From: Streptomyces asoensis
GTDB taxonomy: Bacteria; Actinomycetota; Actinomycetes; Streptomycetales; Streptomycetaceae
DNA: 64,000 nucleotides
Direction of reading: 5' to 3'
NCBI RefSeq assembly: GCF_013085465.1
Contig: NZ_CP049838.1
Coordinates: forward strand, 9,610,001-9,674,000
The number at the start of each line of letters is the position of its first letter. Positions within the stretch are counted from its first letter, which is position 1. The position numbers were made by a program, and so were the translations under genes. Positions 33,772-44,143 of this stretch are shown here, piece by piece. Under the pieces are notes generated by a model that searched no databases, was not told where the DNA came from, and was given only the letters and a program-made list of their open reading frames with translations.

Positions 33772-34314
33772 ATGCTTCGAGGCAACAAGGTCGGGCTCAG
33801 GGCCCGGCACGAGGACGACATCCCGATCCTGCGGGCCGAGCTCTACGACGACGTGGTCAACGCCTCGCGGGCCGAAGGCCGGCCGTGGCGGCCGATCACG
33901 CCCGGCTCCAAGGACTCGCGGCTCGTGGTGGACGACAAGGAACAGGGGCATGTCCCGTTCTCCGTCGTGGAGTTGGAAGGCGGCACGCTGGTCGGCACGG
34001 CGACGCTGTGGGGCATCGACAACCACAACCGGTTCGCGCACATCGGCCTCGGGCTGCTGCCGTCCTCTCGCGGCAAGGGCTACGGCACCGACGTGGTCGG
34101 GGTCCTTTGCCACTACGGTTTCATCGTGCGCGGCTTGCAGCGGCTCCAGATCGAGACGCTGGCGGACAACGCCGCGATGCTGCGCTCCGCCGAACGCAAC
34201 GGCTTCGTCCGCGAGGGCGTGCTGCGCTCCTCGGCCTGGGTGATGGGCGAGTTCCTTGACGAGGTGCTGCTCGGTCTCCTCGTCCAGGACTGGAAGCCGG
34301 ACTCGCGGGGCTAG
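33772..34314 (+). CDS. GNAT-family N-acetyltransferase (RimJ/RimL-like)
   Basis: A 180-residue acetyltransferase starting MLRGNKVGLRARHEDDIPIL. The acetyl-CoA loop is LLPSSRGKGYGTDVVGVLCH, followed by QIETLADNAAMLRSAERNGF, which is the typical motif B of RimJ/RimL-like enzymes. Relatives acetylate protein N-termini or antibiotics. It has its own short upstream region after the methyltransferase. The following 270 bases before the next gene hold nothing I can identify. Confidence 0.9.
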   Translation: MLRGNKVGLRARHEDDIPILRAELYDDVVNASRAEGRPWRPITPGSKDSRLVVDDKEQGHVPFSVVELEGGTLVGTATLWGIDNHNRFAHIGLGLLPSSRGKGYGTDVVGVLCHYGFIVRGLQRLQIETLADNAAMLRSAERNGFVREGVLRSSAWVMGEFLDEVLLGLLVQDWKPDSRG

Positions 34315-34586
34315 CTGGTCGCCGCCCGAGTCGAAGTCCCCGGCGTCGGACCAGGCCGGGCCGTCCGGCGGCCCGGCCCCCTCTCGGGCCGGGCGGACCG
34401 AGGGGGCGAGGGCCGTCACAGCGACGAGGCCGGCATCAGCAGGTGGAGAGAGAAGACGTGGCCGGGCGTCACCCCTTGCCGGATCAGGTACTCGCCCCTG
34501 GCGTGCATGCGTCCCCCGGTTCGTCAGCCACCCCGGTACACGGCGTGCCCAGCGCCGGAGCACCTGAAAGCCATCCGACTCCCGGG

Positions 34587-36881
34587 CTAAGCGACCGCGC
34601 TCATCGTGTCCGCGAGTCGGCGCCGGGAGGCTCGGGTCGCGGGGAGCGCGGCGAGCGCCAGGGCGCCCAGCAACGCCGCCGCGCCGAACGCGGACAGTGC
34701 GACGAGGGACGGCGCCTGCGCGATTCCGGCTCCGATGCCGCTCGACCGGCCCTGGGCGTCGATCAACCAGTGGGAGAGGGGCAGGCCCAGTGCCAGGGCG
34801 ACGGCGACCGCGGCCCCTACGGTGCAACCCGTGGCCGTGACGGTGATCGCGGTGATCTGCCGTGGCGACAGCCCGATCGCCTTGAAGGCGAGCAGATCCC
34901 GTTCGCTCTCGCGCAGCGCACCGCCGATGCTGGTCAGCAGATCGACGAGCCCGATGAGCGCGAGGACGCCGAGCAGGCCGACGACGACGCTGCGCAGCGG
35001 CGACAGACCGTCGGCGGGGTTGGTCACGGTGTGCACGTCGAGCCGGCCACGCCCGGCCGCGGCGCTCAGCTCGGCGGCGACGCGGTGCGGATCCGCGCCG
35101 TCCCGCAGCCGCACCTGGTACAGCGTCGGCCGGAGTTCCGCGTCGTTCTCCCGGAGGGTGTCCAGCGACGTGGAGATGACCCGGCCGGCGTTCTCCGGCT
35201 CGATGCTGCGGCCCACGATGTGGAGGATCTGGGGCCGGCCGCTCACCGTCATGCGTACCCAGTCGCCGACCCGGACGTCCAGCAGGTCCAGCAGTCCCTG
35301 CCCGGCCACCGCCTCGTCGGAACCGTGCGCGGGGCGCCCCTCGGCCAGCGTGTAGGGGTACGGATTCGTGCGCGTGCCGAGGCCGCGCAGGGCGATCGTC
35401 GCCGTCTGGCCCGGCACCAGGGCCGCCACCTCGACGCCCGGATAGGCGTCGGCGACCTCGGGACGCTGCGCCAGAAGCGTCCGGGTCGCCGCGTCGCTCA
35501 GGCCGTCGTCGGCACGGACGGTGAGCGCGGCCGCCAGCCCCGTCTCCTCCGGCTTGCTGTGGAAGCGGTCGATGGTCGTCCACGCGCTCATCGCCACCAC
35601 GATCAGCGTCAGCGGCAGCGCGAGGCGAGCGATCGTGGCCAGTGAGCGCGGGCGACGCGTGAACGCCTGGTGCCAGCCGAGGACCAGCGCGGGCGGCAGC
35701 CGCAGGCCGAGCGCACGGCGCGCCGGGCCCGACAGACGTCCGCCGGCGGGGGCGGCGGTCCGGGGCACCGGAACCGGCGGCACCCGCCCCGCCCGCCAGG
35801 CCGCGAGCCCGGTGGTCGCGCCGATGAACAGCACCACTCCCACCGGCACCACGACCAGGGTCGCCGCGTGTCCCGGCAGCCTCTGCCACACCCCGACCGC
35901 GTCTCCCAGCCGGCCCGGCAGCCGACTGCCCAGCGCCTGGGTGAGCGCCGCCGCGGCCGTGGCGCCGAGCAGCGCGTAGGCGAGATGCTGGAGCAGGAAG
36001 ACCCGCATGACCTGGCCCGGTGTGAAACCGATCGCCTTGAGGATCGAGATGTCCCGCAGATGACCTCGGATGCGGGTGCCGATGGCCCCGTGCACGGCGA
36101 GTCCGGCGGCGACGAGCGCGCCGAGACCGAACAGGCCCAGTATCTGGCCGAGCAGCCGGTCGTCGCCCTGTGCCTCGGCTCGCGCCTGCTGCCAGGTGGC
36201 GACCTCGCGCACGGCACCGGCGCCGAGCACGGTGACGGCGCGCTGGACGGCGTAGTCGGTGTCCCCGGGATCCGTCAGGCGCAGCCCGATCACCTGGCCG
36301 CGGTCGGAGCCGGTGCGCGGCACGGCGGAGGGCAGTGCCCAGGCCAGTCCCGACTGCTCGCCCTGGCGGTAGCGCGGCTCGGGGCTGTCGGCGACGCCGA
36401 GGACGGTCAGCGTCGAGGCGCCGCCGGGCAGGGTGAGCACATCTCCGGGCTCGGCCAGCAGCGCCCGGGCGAGGCTGCTCTCCAGCACCACACCGTCGGG
36501 CGCCGCCGGGTCGAGCCAGCGGCCGGAGACGAGCAGGGGGCGTCCGACGGCGGGCTGCTCGGTGGTGCCGCGCAGTTCGACGGAGGCGCGGGCGCCGCGG
36601 GAGGCGACCGTGGCGGAAGCGGTGGGGTAGGGGCCGGCGACGGACTCGACGCCGGCCAGCCCGGCGAGCTTGGCCGCATCGGCCGAGGGGCCGGTGTGGA
36701 TCGACACATGTGCGCCCCGGGACTGGGTGAAGACACGTTCCCAGGGGTTCGTCGCGTACCCGAAGAGCGCCGCCGCCAGCAGCAGGGAGGTGACGACGCC
36801 GACGGTGGCGAGCACCAGGAACAGCGCCTCACCGCGATGTGTCCGCAGGTCCGAGTGCGCCCAGCGCAACGTGGCTCGCAT
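34587..36881 (-). CDS. ABC transporter permease, FtsX/MacB-like (two FtsX domains)
   Basis: A 764-residue membrane protein with a first membrane helix at about residues 18-42 (LFLVLATVGVVTSLLLAAAL), a large extracellular domain, a three-helix FtsX core around residue 250-350, another extracellular domain, and a second FtsX core near the C-terminus (LLGVLALIGLVDLLTSIGGA, then LLAFKAIGLSPRQITAITVT). This 8-to-10-helix, two-FtsX arrangement is typical of actinomycete mechanotransmission or lipoprotein/antibiotic-efflux ABC systems. The ATP-binding partner is 2 bases upstream and a PadR regulator precedes both. Confidence 0.9.
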   Translation of the reverse strand: MRATLRWAHSDLRTHRGEALFLVLATVGVVTSLLLAAALFGYATNPWERVFTQSRGAHVSIHTGPSADAAKLAGLAGVESVAGPYPTASATVASRGARASVELRGTTEQPAVGRPLLVSGRWLDPAAPDGVVLESSLARALLAEPGDVLTLPGGASTLTVLGVADSPEPRYRQGEQSGLAWALPSAVPRTGSDRGQVIGLRLTDPGDTDYAVQRAVTVLGAGAVREVATWQQARAEAQGDDRLLGQILGLFGLGALVAAGLAVHGAIGTRIRGHLRDISILKAIGFTPGQVMRVFLLQHLAYALLGATAAAALTQALGSRLPGRLGDAVGVWQRLPGHAATLVVVPVGVVLFIGATTGLAAWRAGRVPPVPVPRTAAPAGGRLSGPARRALGLRLPPALVLGWHQAFTRRPRSLATIARLALPLTLIVVAMSAWTTIDRFHSKPEETGLAAALTVRADDGLSDAATRTLLAQRPEVADAYPGVEVAALVPGQTATIALRGLGTRTNPYPYTLAEGRPAHGSDEAVAGQGLLDLLDVRVGDWVRMTVSGRPQILHIVGRSIEPENAGRVISTSLDTLRENDAELRPTLYQVRLRDGADPHRVAAELSAAAGRGRLDVHTVTNPADGLSPLRSVVVGLLGVLALIGLVDLLTSIGGALRESERDLLAFKAIGLSPRQITAITVTATGCTVGAAVAVALALGLPLSHWLIDAQGRSSGIGAGIAQAPSLVALSAFGAAALLGALALAALPATRASRRRLADTMSAVA

Positions 36882-36883
36882 GG

Positions 36884-37633
36884 TCAGTCCTTCAGTTCCA
36901 GCACCGCGGATATCCCCTTGCCGGGGGACGGCGTGCCGTCGAGCGCCGCGTCGTCGGCGATCCTCCCGTCGAAGAAGCTGATCACCCGGTCCGCGGTGCT
37001 CGCCATGCGCGCGTCATGGGTGACCAGGAGGATGGTCTGGCCGCGCTGGTGGAACCGGGACAGCAGCCGGGTCACCTCGCGGGTGCCCTTGCTGTCCAGG
37101 CTGCCGGCGGGCTCGTCCGCGAGCAGCAGGGGCGGATGGTTCACCAGGGCCCGGGCCAGCGCCACCCGCTGCTGCTCGCCACCGGACAGCTCGCCGGGCA
37201 TGCTCCGCTCCTTGCCCGTCAGGCCGAGCTCGGCCAGCAGCTCCTCCCGCTCCGCGCGGGCCCGCTTGGGGGAGACCCCGGCCAGCAGCGCGGGCAGTTC
37301 GACGTTGTCGGCGACGGACAGGTTGGAGACCAGGTTGAAGAACTGGAAGACGACGCCGATACGGCGCCGCCGCGCCACGGCCCACTGCGCTTCGCTGTAG
37401 CCGTCCGTGCACACGCCGTCCAACCAGATGCTGCCGCTGTCCGGCCGCTGGAGGCCGCCCAGCAGATGCAGCAGCGTCGACTTCCCGGCGCCGGACGGAC
37501 CGGTGACGGCCACGAACTCGCCCTGCCGTACGCACAGGTCCACCCCCCGTACGGCATGGGCTGGTGCCCCCTCGCCGTGGTGGGTCTTCACGAGGCTCTC
37601 GGCCCGCAGCGCAGGAGTGGCGGTGTCTTTCAC
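36884..37633 (-). CDS. ABC transporter ATP-binding protein (MacB/LolD-like)
   Basis: A 249-residue ATPase. Walker A is TGPSGAGKSTLLHLL, the Q-loop is GVVFQFFNLV, the signature is LSGGEQQRVALARAL, Walker B is LLLADEPAGSLD and the H-loop is LLVTHDARMA. The sequence is typical of the MacB/LolD/FtsE group that works with FtsX-type permeases, encoded just downstream. The start ATG overlaps the stop of the padR gene, so regulator and transporter are one operon. Confidence 0.94.
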   Translation of the reverse strand: MKDTATPALRAESLVKTHHGEGAPAHAVRGVDLCVRQGEFVAVTGPSGAGKSTLLHLLGGLQRPDSGSIWLDGVCTDGYSEAQWAVARRRRIGVVFQFFNLVSNLSVADNVELPALLAGVSPKRARAEREELLAELGLTGKERSMPGELSGGEQQRVALARALVNHPPLLLADEPAGSLDSKGTREVTRLLSRFHQRGQTILLVTHDARMASTADRVISFFDGRIADDAALDGTPSPGKGISAVLELKD

Positions 37634-38145
37634 TCCGGCTCCTCCAGTTCTTCCTGGCAGCGCTCCAACCAGTCGAGGTCGGCTTGCAGGTGCAGCATGG
37701 CGCCCTCGATGAGCAGCCGGGCCGTCCGGTTGTCGCGGTTCTCGCCCGTGACGAGCTTCGACAGGGTGCGCATGGTGTTCAGGTAGTGGCGTCGTTGCTT
37801 GTTGATCAGGGCGACCTGGTCGGCGAGACCGGTCTGCGGGGCCAGCGCGAGCTTCATGAAGAACTCGTCCCGCAACCGCGGCTCGTCCGCCGTCTCCTCG
37901 TACCAGACGCGCAGCGCTTCCTGCCCGGCGTCGGTGAGGTGGTAGATCTTCTTGTTGGGCCGACTCGACTGCTCGACCTCCTCGCCCTCGATCAGCCCCG
38001 TCTTCTCGAGGCGGCTCAGAGTCACGTAGATCTGGCCGATGTTCGGCTGAGGGTACGCGGCGCCCAAGAGTCGCTCAAGGTCCTGCTTGAGCTCGTAGCC
38101 ATGGGCCGGGCCGCGCGCCAGCAGGGCCAGGAGGGGCAGGCGCAC
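37630..38145 (-). CDS. PadR-family transcriptional regulator
   Basis: A 171-residue PadR repressor: LLALLARGPAHGYELKQDLE, the recognition region NIGQIYVTLSRLEKTGLI and a wing ending in KKIYHLTDAGQEAL, then a C-terminal dimerisation domain (Vir_act_alpha_C-like). The GTG at 38145 follows GAGGAGGACAGCACGA. As the first gene of a padR-ATPase-permease operon, it most likely represses its own operon and is released by the transported compound, as is common for PadR-ABC sets. Confidence 0.93.
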   Translation of the reverse strand: MRLPLLALLARGPAHGYELKQDLERLLGAAYPQPNIGQIYVTLSRLEKTGLIEGEEVEQSSRPNKKIYHLTDAGQEALRVWYEETADEPRLRDEFFMKLALAPQTGLADQVALINKQRRHYLNTMRTLSKLVTGENRDNRTARLLIEGAMLHLQADLDWLERCQEELEEPE

Positions 38146-38185
38146 TCGTGCTGTCCTCCTCGCAGCCTCGTATTGTGGTCCAGGC

Positions 38186-38216
38186 CCTAGTATCGCCCAT
38201 ACCTAACGGGTATACA
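38186..38216. promoter_or_regulatory. Divergent promoter/operator region of padR and the sugar-binding gene
   Basis: GTAT-N5-ATAC (38190-38202) and GTATAC (38210-38215) form an AT-richer cluster between the divergent padR operon and the solute-binding gene. TATACA at 38211-38216 could be the -10 box for the plus-strand gene. PadR proteins usually bind such short inverted repeats near their own promoter. Confidence 0.4.
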
Positions 38217-38269
38217 TAGCCTCTGACTCCGGGCGAGGGTGCCCGGCGCCGGTGTACTGGGAGGAACCT

Positions 38270-39538
38270 ATGCGGTGGATACGTGCCGCCGGTAGGGGCC
38301 TCCTCGTTCTCGCCGTCGTCCTGGCCGGTTACGGCGCGTCCGGCGCCCGGGCGGCCGGTGGCCTGGAGGGCCGCGGACCGCTCACCCTCGCCACCGCCGG
38401 CGACCTCACCGGCTACCTCGGCCCGCTGCTCCAGGGCTGGAACCGCGCCCACCCCGGCGAGAAGGTCACCCTCGTCGAACTGCCGGACTCGGCGGACGAG
38501 TCGCGCGCCCAGATGATCACCGATCTGCGCGGCGGCGCCCGCAGCCGGTTCGACGTCCTCAACATCGACGTCGCCTGGACCTCGGAGTTCGCCGCCGCCG
38601 GCTGGATCCGCCCGCTGCCTCGAGACCGCTTCCCGTTGGGCAGCTTCCTCCGCCCGGTCGTGGACACGGCGACGTACGACGGCCGACTGTACGCGGTCCC
38701 GTACGTCACCAACGCCGGGCTGCTCCTCTATCGCAAGGACGTCCTCGCCGAGGAGGGCGTCCCGCCGCCCCGCACCTGGGCCGAACTGGAGCGGGCCGCG
38801 AAGACCATCGCGCCCCGGCACGGACTCGACGGCTACGCGGGGCAGTTCCTGCCCTACGAGGGCCTCACCGTCAACGCGGCCGAGGCCGTGTACTCGGCGG
38901 GCGGCACGATCCTCGGCGACGAGGGCGATCGCGTCACCGTCGGCTCGGCCGCCCGTGAGGGCATCGGGTTCCTCGCACGCGGCGTCCGTGACGGGTGGGT
39001 GCCGAAGGAGGCCCTGACCTACACGGAGGAGGAGTCCCGGCAGGCCTTCCAGGACGGACACCTCCTCTTCCTGCGTAACTGGCCCTACGCGTACGTCAGC
39101 GCCTCCGCCGCGGGGTCCCCGCTCGCCGGCAAGGTCGGCGCTGTACCGCTGCCGGGGCGCGACGGGCCCGGGACCAGCGTGCTCGGCGGCTCCAACCTGG
39201 CCGTCAACGCACACGCCGAGCACCCCGACACCGCCGCGCGTCTGATCGCGTACCTCACCAGCGAGGGCGTCCAGCGGCAGGTGCTCACCCGGGGCGCGCT
39301 GCCGCCCGTGCGCGCGGATCTGTACGAGGACCCGGAACTGGTGAGCCGGTTCCCGTACCTGCCGACCCTGCGGGCGAGCGTTCTGACGGCCGCACCGCGT
39401 CCCAAGAGCCCCCGCTACGACCAGGTCAGCATGGTGGTGCAGGCGGTCGTGCACGACGCGATGTCCGGGCACTCGACGCCTGAGGCAGCGGTACGGCGGC
39501 TGGCCAGGGAGCTGGCGGACATCTCCCGCCGCGGCTGA
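38270..39538 (+). CDS. Extracellular sugar-binding protein of an ABC importer, lipobox cysteine lost
   Basis: A 422-residue solute-binding protein of the maltose/trehalose type: VDTATYDGRLYAVPYVTNAG, LLLYRKDVL, RTWAELERAAKTI and FLRNWPYAY. The N-terminus is a signal peptide, MRWIRAAGRGLLVLAVVLAG, but at the lipobox, where cysteine is expected after LAG, there is tyrosine (TAC), so the protein may be secreted through an ARAAGG-type cleavage site rather than lipid-anchored. The ATG at 38270 has GGGAGGAA before it. It may work with the permeases at 42.8-45.0 kb, though a separate binding protein is encoded next to them. Confidence 0.88.
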   Translation: MRWIRAAGRGLLVLAVVLAGYGASGARAAGGLEGRGPLTLATAGDLTGYLGPLLQGWNRAHPGEKVTLVELPDSADESRAQMITDLRGGARSRFDVLNIDVAWTSEFAAAGWIRPLPRDRFPLGSFLRPVVDTATYDGRLYAVPYVTNAGLLLYRKDVLAEEGVPPPRTWAELERAAKTIAPRHGLDGYAGQFLPYEGLTVNAAEAVYSAGGTILGDEGDRVTVGSAAREGIGFLARGVRDGWVPKEALTYTEEESRQAFQDGHLLFLRNWPYAYVSASAAGSPLAGKVGAVPLPGRDGPGTSVLGGSNLAVNAHAEHPDTAARLIAYLTSEGVQRQVLTRGALPPVRADLYEDPELVSRFPYLPTLRASVLTAAPRPKSPRYDQVSMVVQAVVHDAMSGHSTPEAAVRRLARELADISRRG

Positions 39539-39567
39539 CTTCCCTCAGCCGACATCGACCTTCCCTA

Positions 39568-39584
39568 GTTACATGTTAGGTAAC
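39568..39584. promoter_or_regulatory. Inverted repeat upstream of the alpha-glucosidase operon
   Basis: GTTAC-N7-GTAAC lies 170 bases before the glucosidase start in an AT-rich stretch. It could be an operator of the transport/glucosidase operon or of the preceding gene's end. No regulator gene is adjacent. Confidence 0.3.
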
Positions 39585-39666
39585 GCCGACGTATCAACCG
39601 GGTGCGATTTGTCCCGGTAACTTCACTTCTGCCACCCCCGCTCATCAGATGACTGCTGCCTGTTCG

Positions 39667-39695
39667 TTGACACCTCCGTGAAACGCCTACATAAC
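39667..39695 (+). promoter_or_regulatory. Probable promoter of the alpha-glucosidase/sugar-transport operon
   Basis: A perfect TTGACA (39667-39672) and CATAAC (39690-39695) are separated by 17 bases. The palindrome ATGCATGCAT (39696-39705) follows directly and would cover the transcription start, a good place for a repressor. Transcription starting near 39702 would exclude the ATG at 39700 as start codon. Confidence 0.6.
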
Positions 39696-39735
39696 ATGCA
39701 TGCATAACAGTCAGCCCGCACAGACAGGCCAACGG

Positions 39736-41394
<1,659 letters not shown>

Positions 41395-41449
41395 GCACGA
41401 CCACCTCCCGACCCGCCGCCAACTCCCCTTCCACGAACGGACATCGACG

Positions 41450-42778
41450 ATGATGCGACGACGTACCACCCTGCTCAGCGGCTGCACCGCCCTCGTCCTG
41501 GCACTCGGCGCGACCGCCTGCGGAGGCGGCGACCCCGTCTCCGCGGGCGGCGGCGACAAGGCGCTGGGCGGCCAGACGGTCACCGTGGCCGGCGTCTGGT
41601 CCGGCGCCGAGCAGAAGAACTTCCAGAAGGTGCTGGACGCGTTCACCGAGAAGACCGGCGCCAAGACCCAGTTCGTCTCCACCGGCGACAACGTCTCCAC
41701 CGTCGTCGGCAGCAAGATCGAAGGCGGCAACGCCCCCGACGTCGTGATGGTCCCGCAGGTCGGCGTGCTCCAGCAGTTCGCCGGAAACGGCTGGCTCAAG
41801 CCGCTGTCGTCGACCACCCAGAAGTCCGTCGCCGCCGACTACGCGACGGTCTGGAAGGACTACGGCAGCGTCAAGGGCACCCTCTACGGCCTCTACTTCA
41901 AGGCCGCCCACAAGTCGACCGTCTGGTACAGCCCCGCCGCCCTCGACCAGGCCGGCGTCCAGCCGCCGAAGACCTACGACGAGTTGCTGAAGGCCGGGCG
42001 GACCGTCTCCGACTCGGGCCTCGCCGCCTTCTCCGTCGCGGGCCAGGACGGCTGGACGCTCACCGACTGGTTCGAGAACGTCTACCTCTCCCAGGCCGGC
42101 CCCGAGAGGTACGACGCCCTCGCCGCCCACGAACTGAAGTGGACCGACCAGAGCGTGGTCGACGCCCTCACCACGCTCGGCAAGCTCTTCCAGGACAAGC
42201 AGCTCCTCGCCGGCGGCCAGAAGGGCGCCCTCAACACCGACTTCCCGGGCTCCGTCGAGAAGGTCTTCGGACCCGAGCCCGAGGCGGGCATGGTCTACGA
42301 GGGCGACTTCGTCGCGGGCGTCGCCAAGGACCAGTTCGGCCGGAAGATCGGCGAGGACGCGAACTTCTTCCCCTTCCCGCCCGTCGGCACCGGCGAGGCA
42401 CCCGTGGTCAGCGGCGGTGACGCGGCCGTCGTCCTCAAGGACGGCAAGAACACCAAGGCCGGCATGGCGCTCCTGGAGTACCTGGCCACCCCGGAGGCCG
42501 CCGCCGTATGGGCCGAGACGGGCGGCTTCCTCTCCCCGAACAAGAAGCTCGACCTCGCCTCCTACGGCGACGACGTCACCCGCACCACCGCCAAGTCGCT
42601 CATCGCCGCCGGGGACTCCGTCCGCTTCGACATGTCCGACCAGGCCCCGGCCGCGTTCGGCGGGACGAAGGGTGCCGGCGAGTGGAAGATCCTCCAGGAC
42701 TTCCTGCGCGACCCGTCCGACCCGAAGGCCACCGCGGCGCAGCTGGAAACCGCCGCGGCCAAGGCCTACAAGGGCTGA
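41450..42778 (+). CDS. Sugar ABC transporter substrate-binding lipoprotein
   Basis: A 442-residue extracellular lipoprotein. The signal peptide ends in LALGATACGGGD, a proper lipobox with cysteine at about residue 24. The mature part has the SBP_bac_1 pattern: TVAGVWSGAEQKNFQKVLDA, FVSTGDNVSTVVGSKIEGGN and DVVMVPQVGVLQQFA. This is similar to alpha-glucoside-binding proteins of the AglE type. The ATG at 41450 begins 55 bases after the glucosidase gene, and two permeases follow at once, so it is the main binding protein of this importer. Confidence 0.92.
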   Translation: MMRRRTTLLSGCTALVLALGATACGGGDPVSAGGGDKALGGQTVTVAGVWSGAEQKNFQKVLDAFTEKTGAKTQFVSTGDNVSTVVGSKIEGGNAPDVVMVPQVGVLQQFAGNGWLKPLSSTTQKSVAADYATVWKDYGSVKGTLYGLYFKAAHKSTVWYSPAALDQAGVQPPKTYDELLKAGRTVSDSGLAAFSVAGQDGWTLTDWFENVYLSQAGPERYDALAAHELKWTDQSVVDALTTLGKLFQDKQLLAGGQKGALNTDFPGSVEKVFGPEPEAGMVYEGDFVAGVAKDQFGRKIGEDANFFPFPPVGTGEAPVVSGGDAAVVLKDGKNTKAGMALLEYLATPEAAAVWAETGGFLSPNKKLDLASYGDDVTRTTAKSLIAAGDSVRFDMSDQAPAAFGGTKGAGEWKILQDFLRDPSDPKATAAQLETAAAKAYKG

Positions 42779-42784
42779 CCGGCG

Positions 42785-44143
42785 ATGACCGCCACGCTCA
42801 CGAAGACGGCCGCACCACCCGCCGCCGCGAACGTCGCCCGCAAGCGGCGCGCCCGGCGGCGGGGCAGGACCGTCGCCCTGCTCTTCATCCTTCCCGCGCT
42901 GCTCCTGCTCGGCGCCCTCGTCGTCTACCCCGTGCTGTTCTCGGTCGGCCGCAGCTTCTTCGACGCCTCCGGGACCCGGTTCGTGGGCGGCGACAACTAC
43001 ACCGAGATGTTCCGCGACCCGGCCACCCTCAAAGCCGTACGCAACACCGCGATCTGGGTGGTCGTGGCGCCGACCCTGCTGACCGGCCTGGGCCTCATTC
43101 TGGCTGTGCTCGTCGAGAAGGTCCGCTGGGCCACGGCCTTCAAGCTGCTGCTCTTCATGCCCATGGCCGTCTCGTTCCTGGCCGCGGGCATCATCTTCCG
43201 GCTCGCCTACGACGAGGACCCCGACAAGGGCGTCCTGAACGCGGCGGCCGTCGGCGTCCACGACGCCTTCCAGGACACCTCCTCCTACCCGACCGCCCGC
43301 GCCCGTGACGGCGAGGGCATGACCCAGGGCGCCGACGGCTCGTACCGCACGGGCACGACCGTGTCACCGGGCGACACGGTCGCCCTCGGTCTGGTCGGCG
43401 TCGCGCCCAAGGAACTCCCGGCGGACGCGGAACCGGCCTACCCGGCGGCCGCCCGTAGAGCCGGCCCCGACGAACTGCGCGGAGTCGTCTACCTGGACTT
43501 CACCCCCGGCGGGGGAGGGGAACAGGGTGCGGTGGACCGTCAGGAGAGCGGGCTGCCGAAGATGAAGGTCGAGGCGGTGCGCGACGGGAAGACCGTCGCG
43601 AGCACCACCACCGCGGCCGACGGCTCCTTCCGCTTCCCCGGCCTGGAGACAGGCTCCTACACCGTCACCCTGCCCGGTTCGAACTTCGCCCCGCCCTACG
43701 ACGGCGTCTCCTGGCTCGGCCCGGCACTGGTCACCCCGGCGATCATCGGCGCCTACCTGTGGATCTGGACCGGCTTCGCGATGGTGCTGATCGGCGCGGG
43801 ACTGTCCACGCTGCCGCGTGACTCGCTCGAGGCGGCGCGGATGGACGGCGCCAACGAGTGGCAGGTGTTCCGCCGGATCACCGTGCCGCTGCTGGCGCCG
43901 GTGCTGACGGTGGTCTTCGTGACCCTCGTCATCAACGTGATGAAGGTGTTCGACCTCGTCTACATCATCGCGCCCGGCCCGGTGCAGGAGGACGCCACCG
44001 TGCTGGCCACCCAGATGTGGCTGGTGTCCTTCGGCGGCGGCAACGACCAGGGACTGGGCAGCGCCCTCGGCGTTCTGCTCCTGCTGCTGGTGATCCCCGC
44101 CATGGTCTTCAACGTCCGTCGTTTCCGAGGGAGTCAGCGATGA
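42785..44143 (+). CDS. Sugar ABC transporter permease with a large extracellular insertion
   Basis: A 452-residue MalF-type permease, against about 300 for the usual family member. Membrane segments near residues 31-56, 80-105 and 118-140 are normal. Between about residues 160 and 305 there is a soluble insertion containing a prealbumin/carboxypeptidase-regulatory-like block (VEAVRDGKTVASTTTAADGS, then FRFPGLETGSYTVTLPG). The C-terminal half resumes with SWLGPALVTPAIIGAYLWIW and the EAA loop EAARMDGANEWQVFRRITVP. A comparable layout occurs in AglF-like permeases, where the insertion may contact the binding protein. It overlaps the next permease gene by 4 bases. Confidence 0.9.
   Translation: MTATLTKTAAPPAAANVARKRRARRRGRTVALLFILPALLLLGALVVYPVLFSVGRSFFDASGTRFVGGDNYTEMFRDPATLKAVRNTAIWVVVAPTLLTGLGLILAVLVEKVRWATAFKLLLFMPMAVSFLAAGIIFRLAYDEDPDKGVLNAAAVGVHDAFQDTSSYPTARARDGEGMTQGADGSYRTGTTVSPGDTVALGLVGVAPKELPADAEPAYPAAARRAGPDELRGVVYLDFTPGGGGEQGAVDRQESGLPKMKVEAVRDGKTVASTTTAADGSFRFPGLETGSYTVTLPGSNFAPPYDGVSWLGPALVTPAIIGAYLWIWTGFAMVLIGAGLSTLPRDSLEAARMDGANEWQVFRRITVPLLAPVLTVVFVTLVINVMKVFDLVYIIAPGPVQEDATVLATQMWLVSFGGGNDQGLGSALGVLLLLLVIPAMVFNVRRFRGSQR

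Noticed and set aside
34443..37400. Long plus-strand frames opposite the ABC permease and ATPase genes
   Set aside because: The minus-strand genes have unmistakable FtsX and ABC motifs; the plus frames do not resemble protein.
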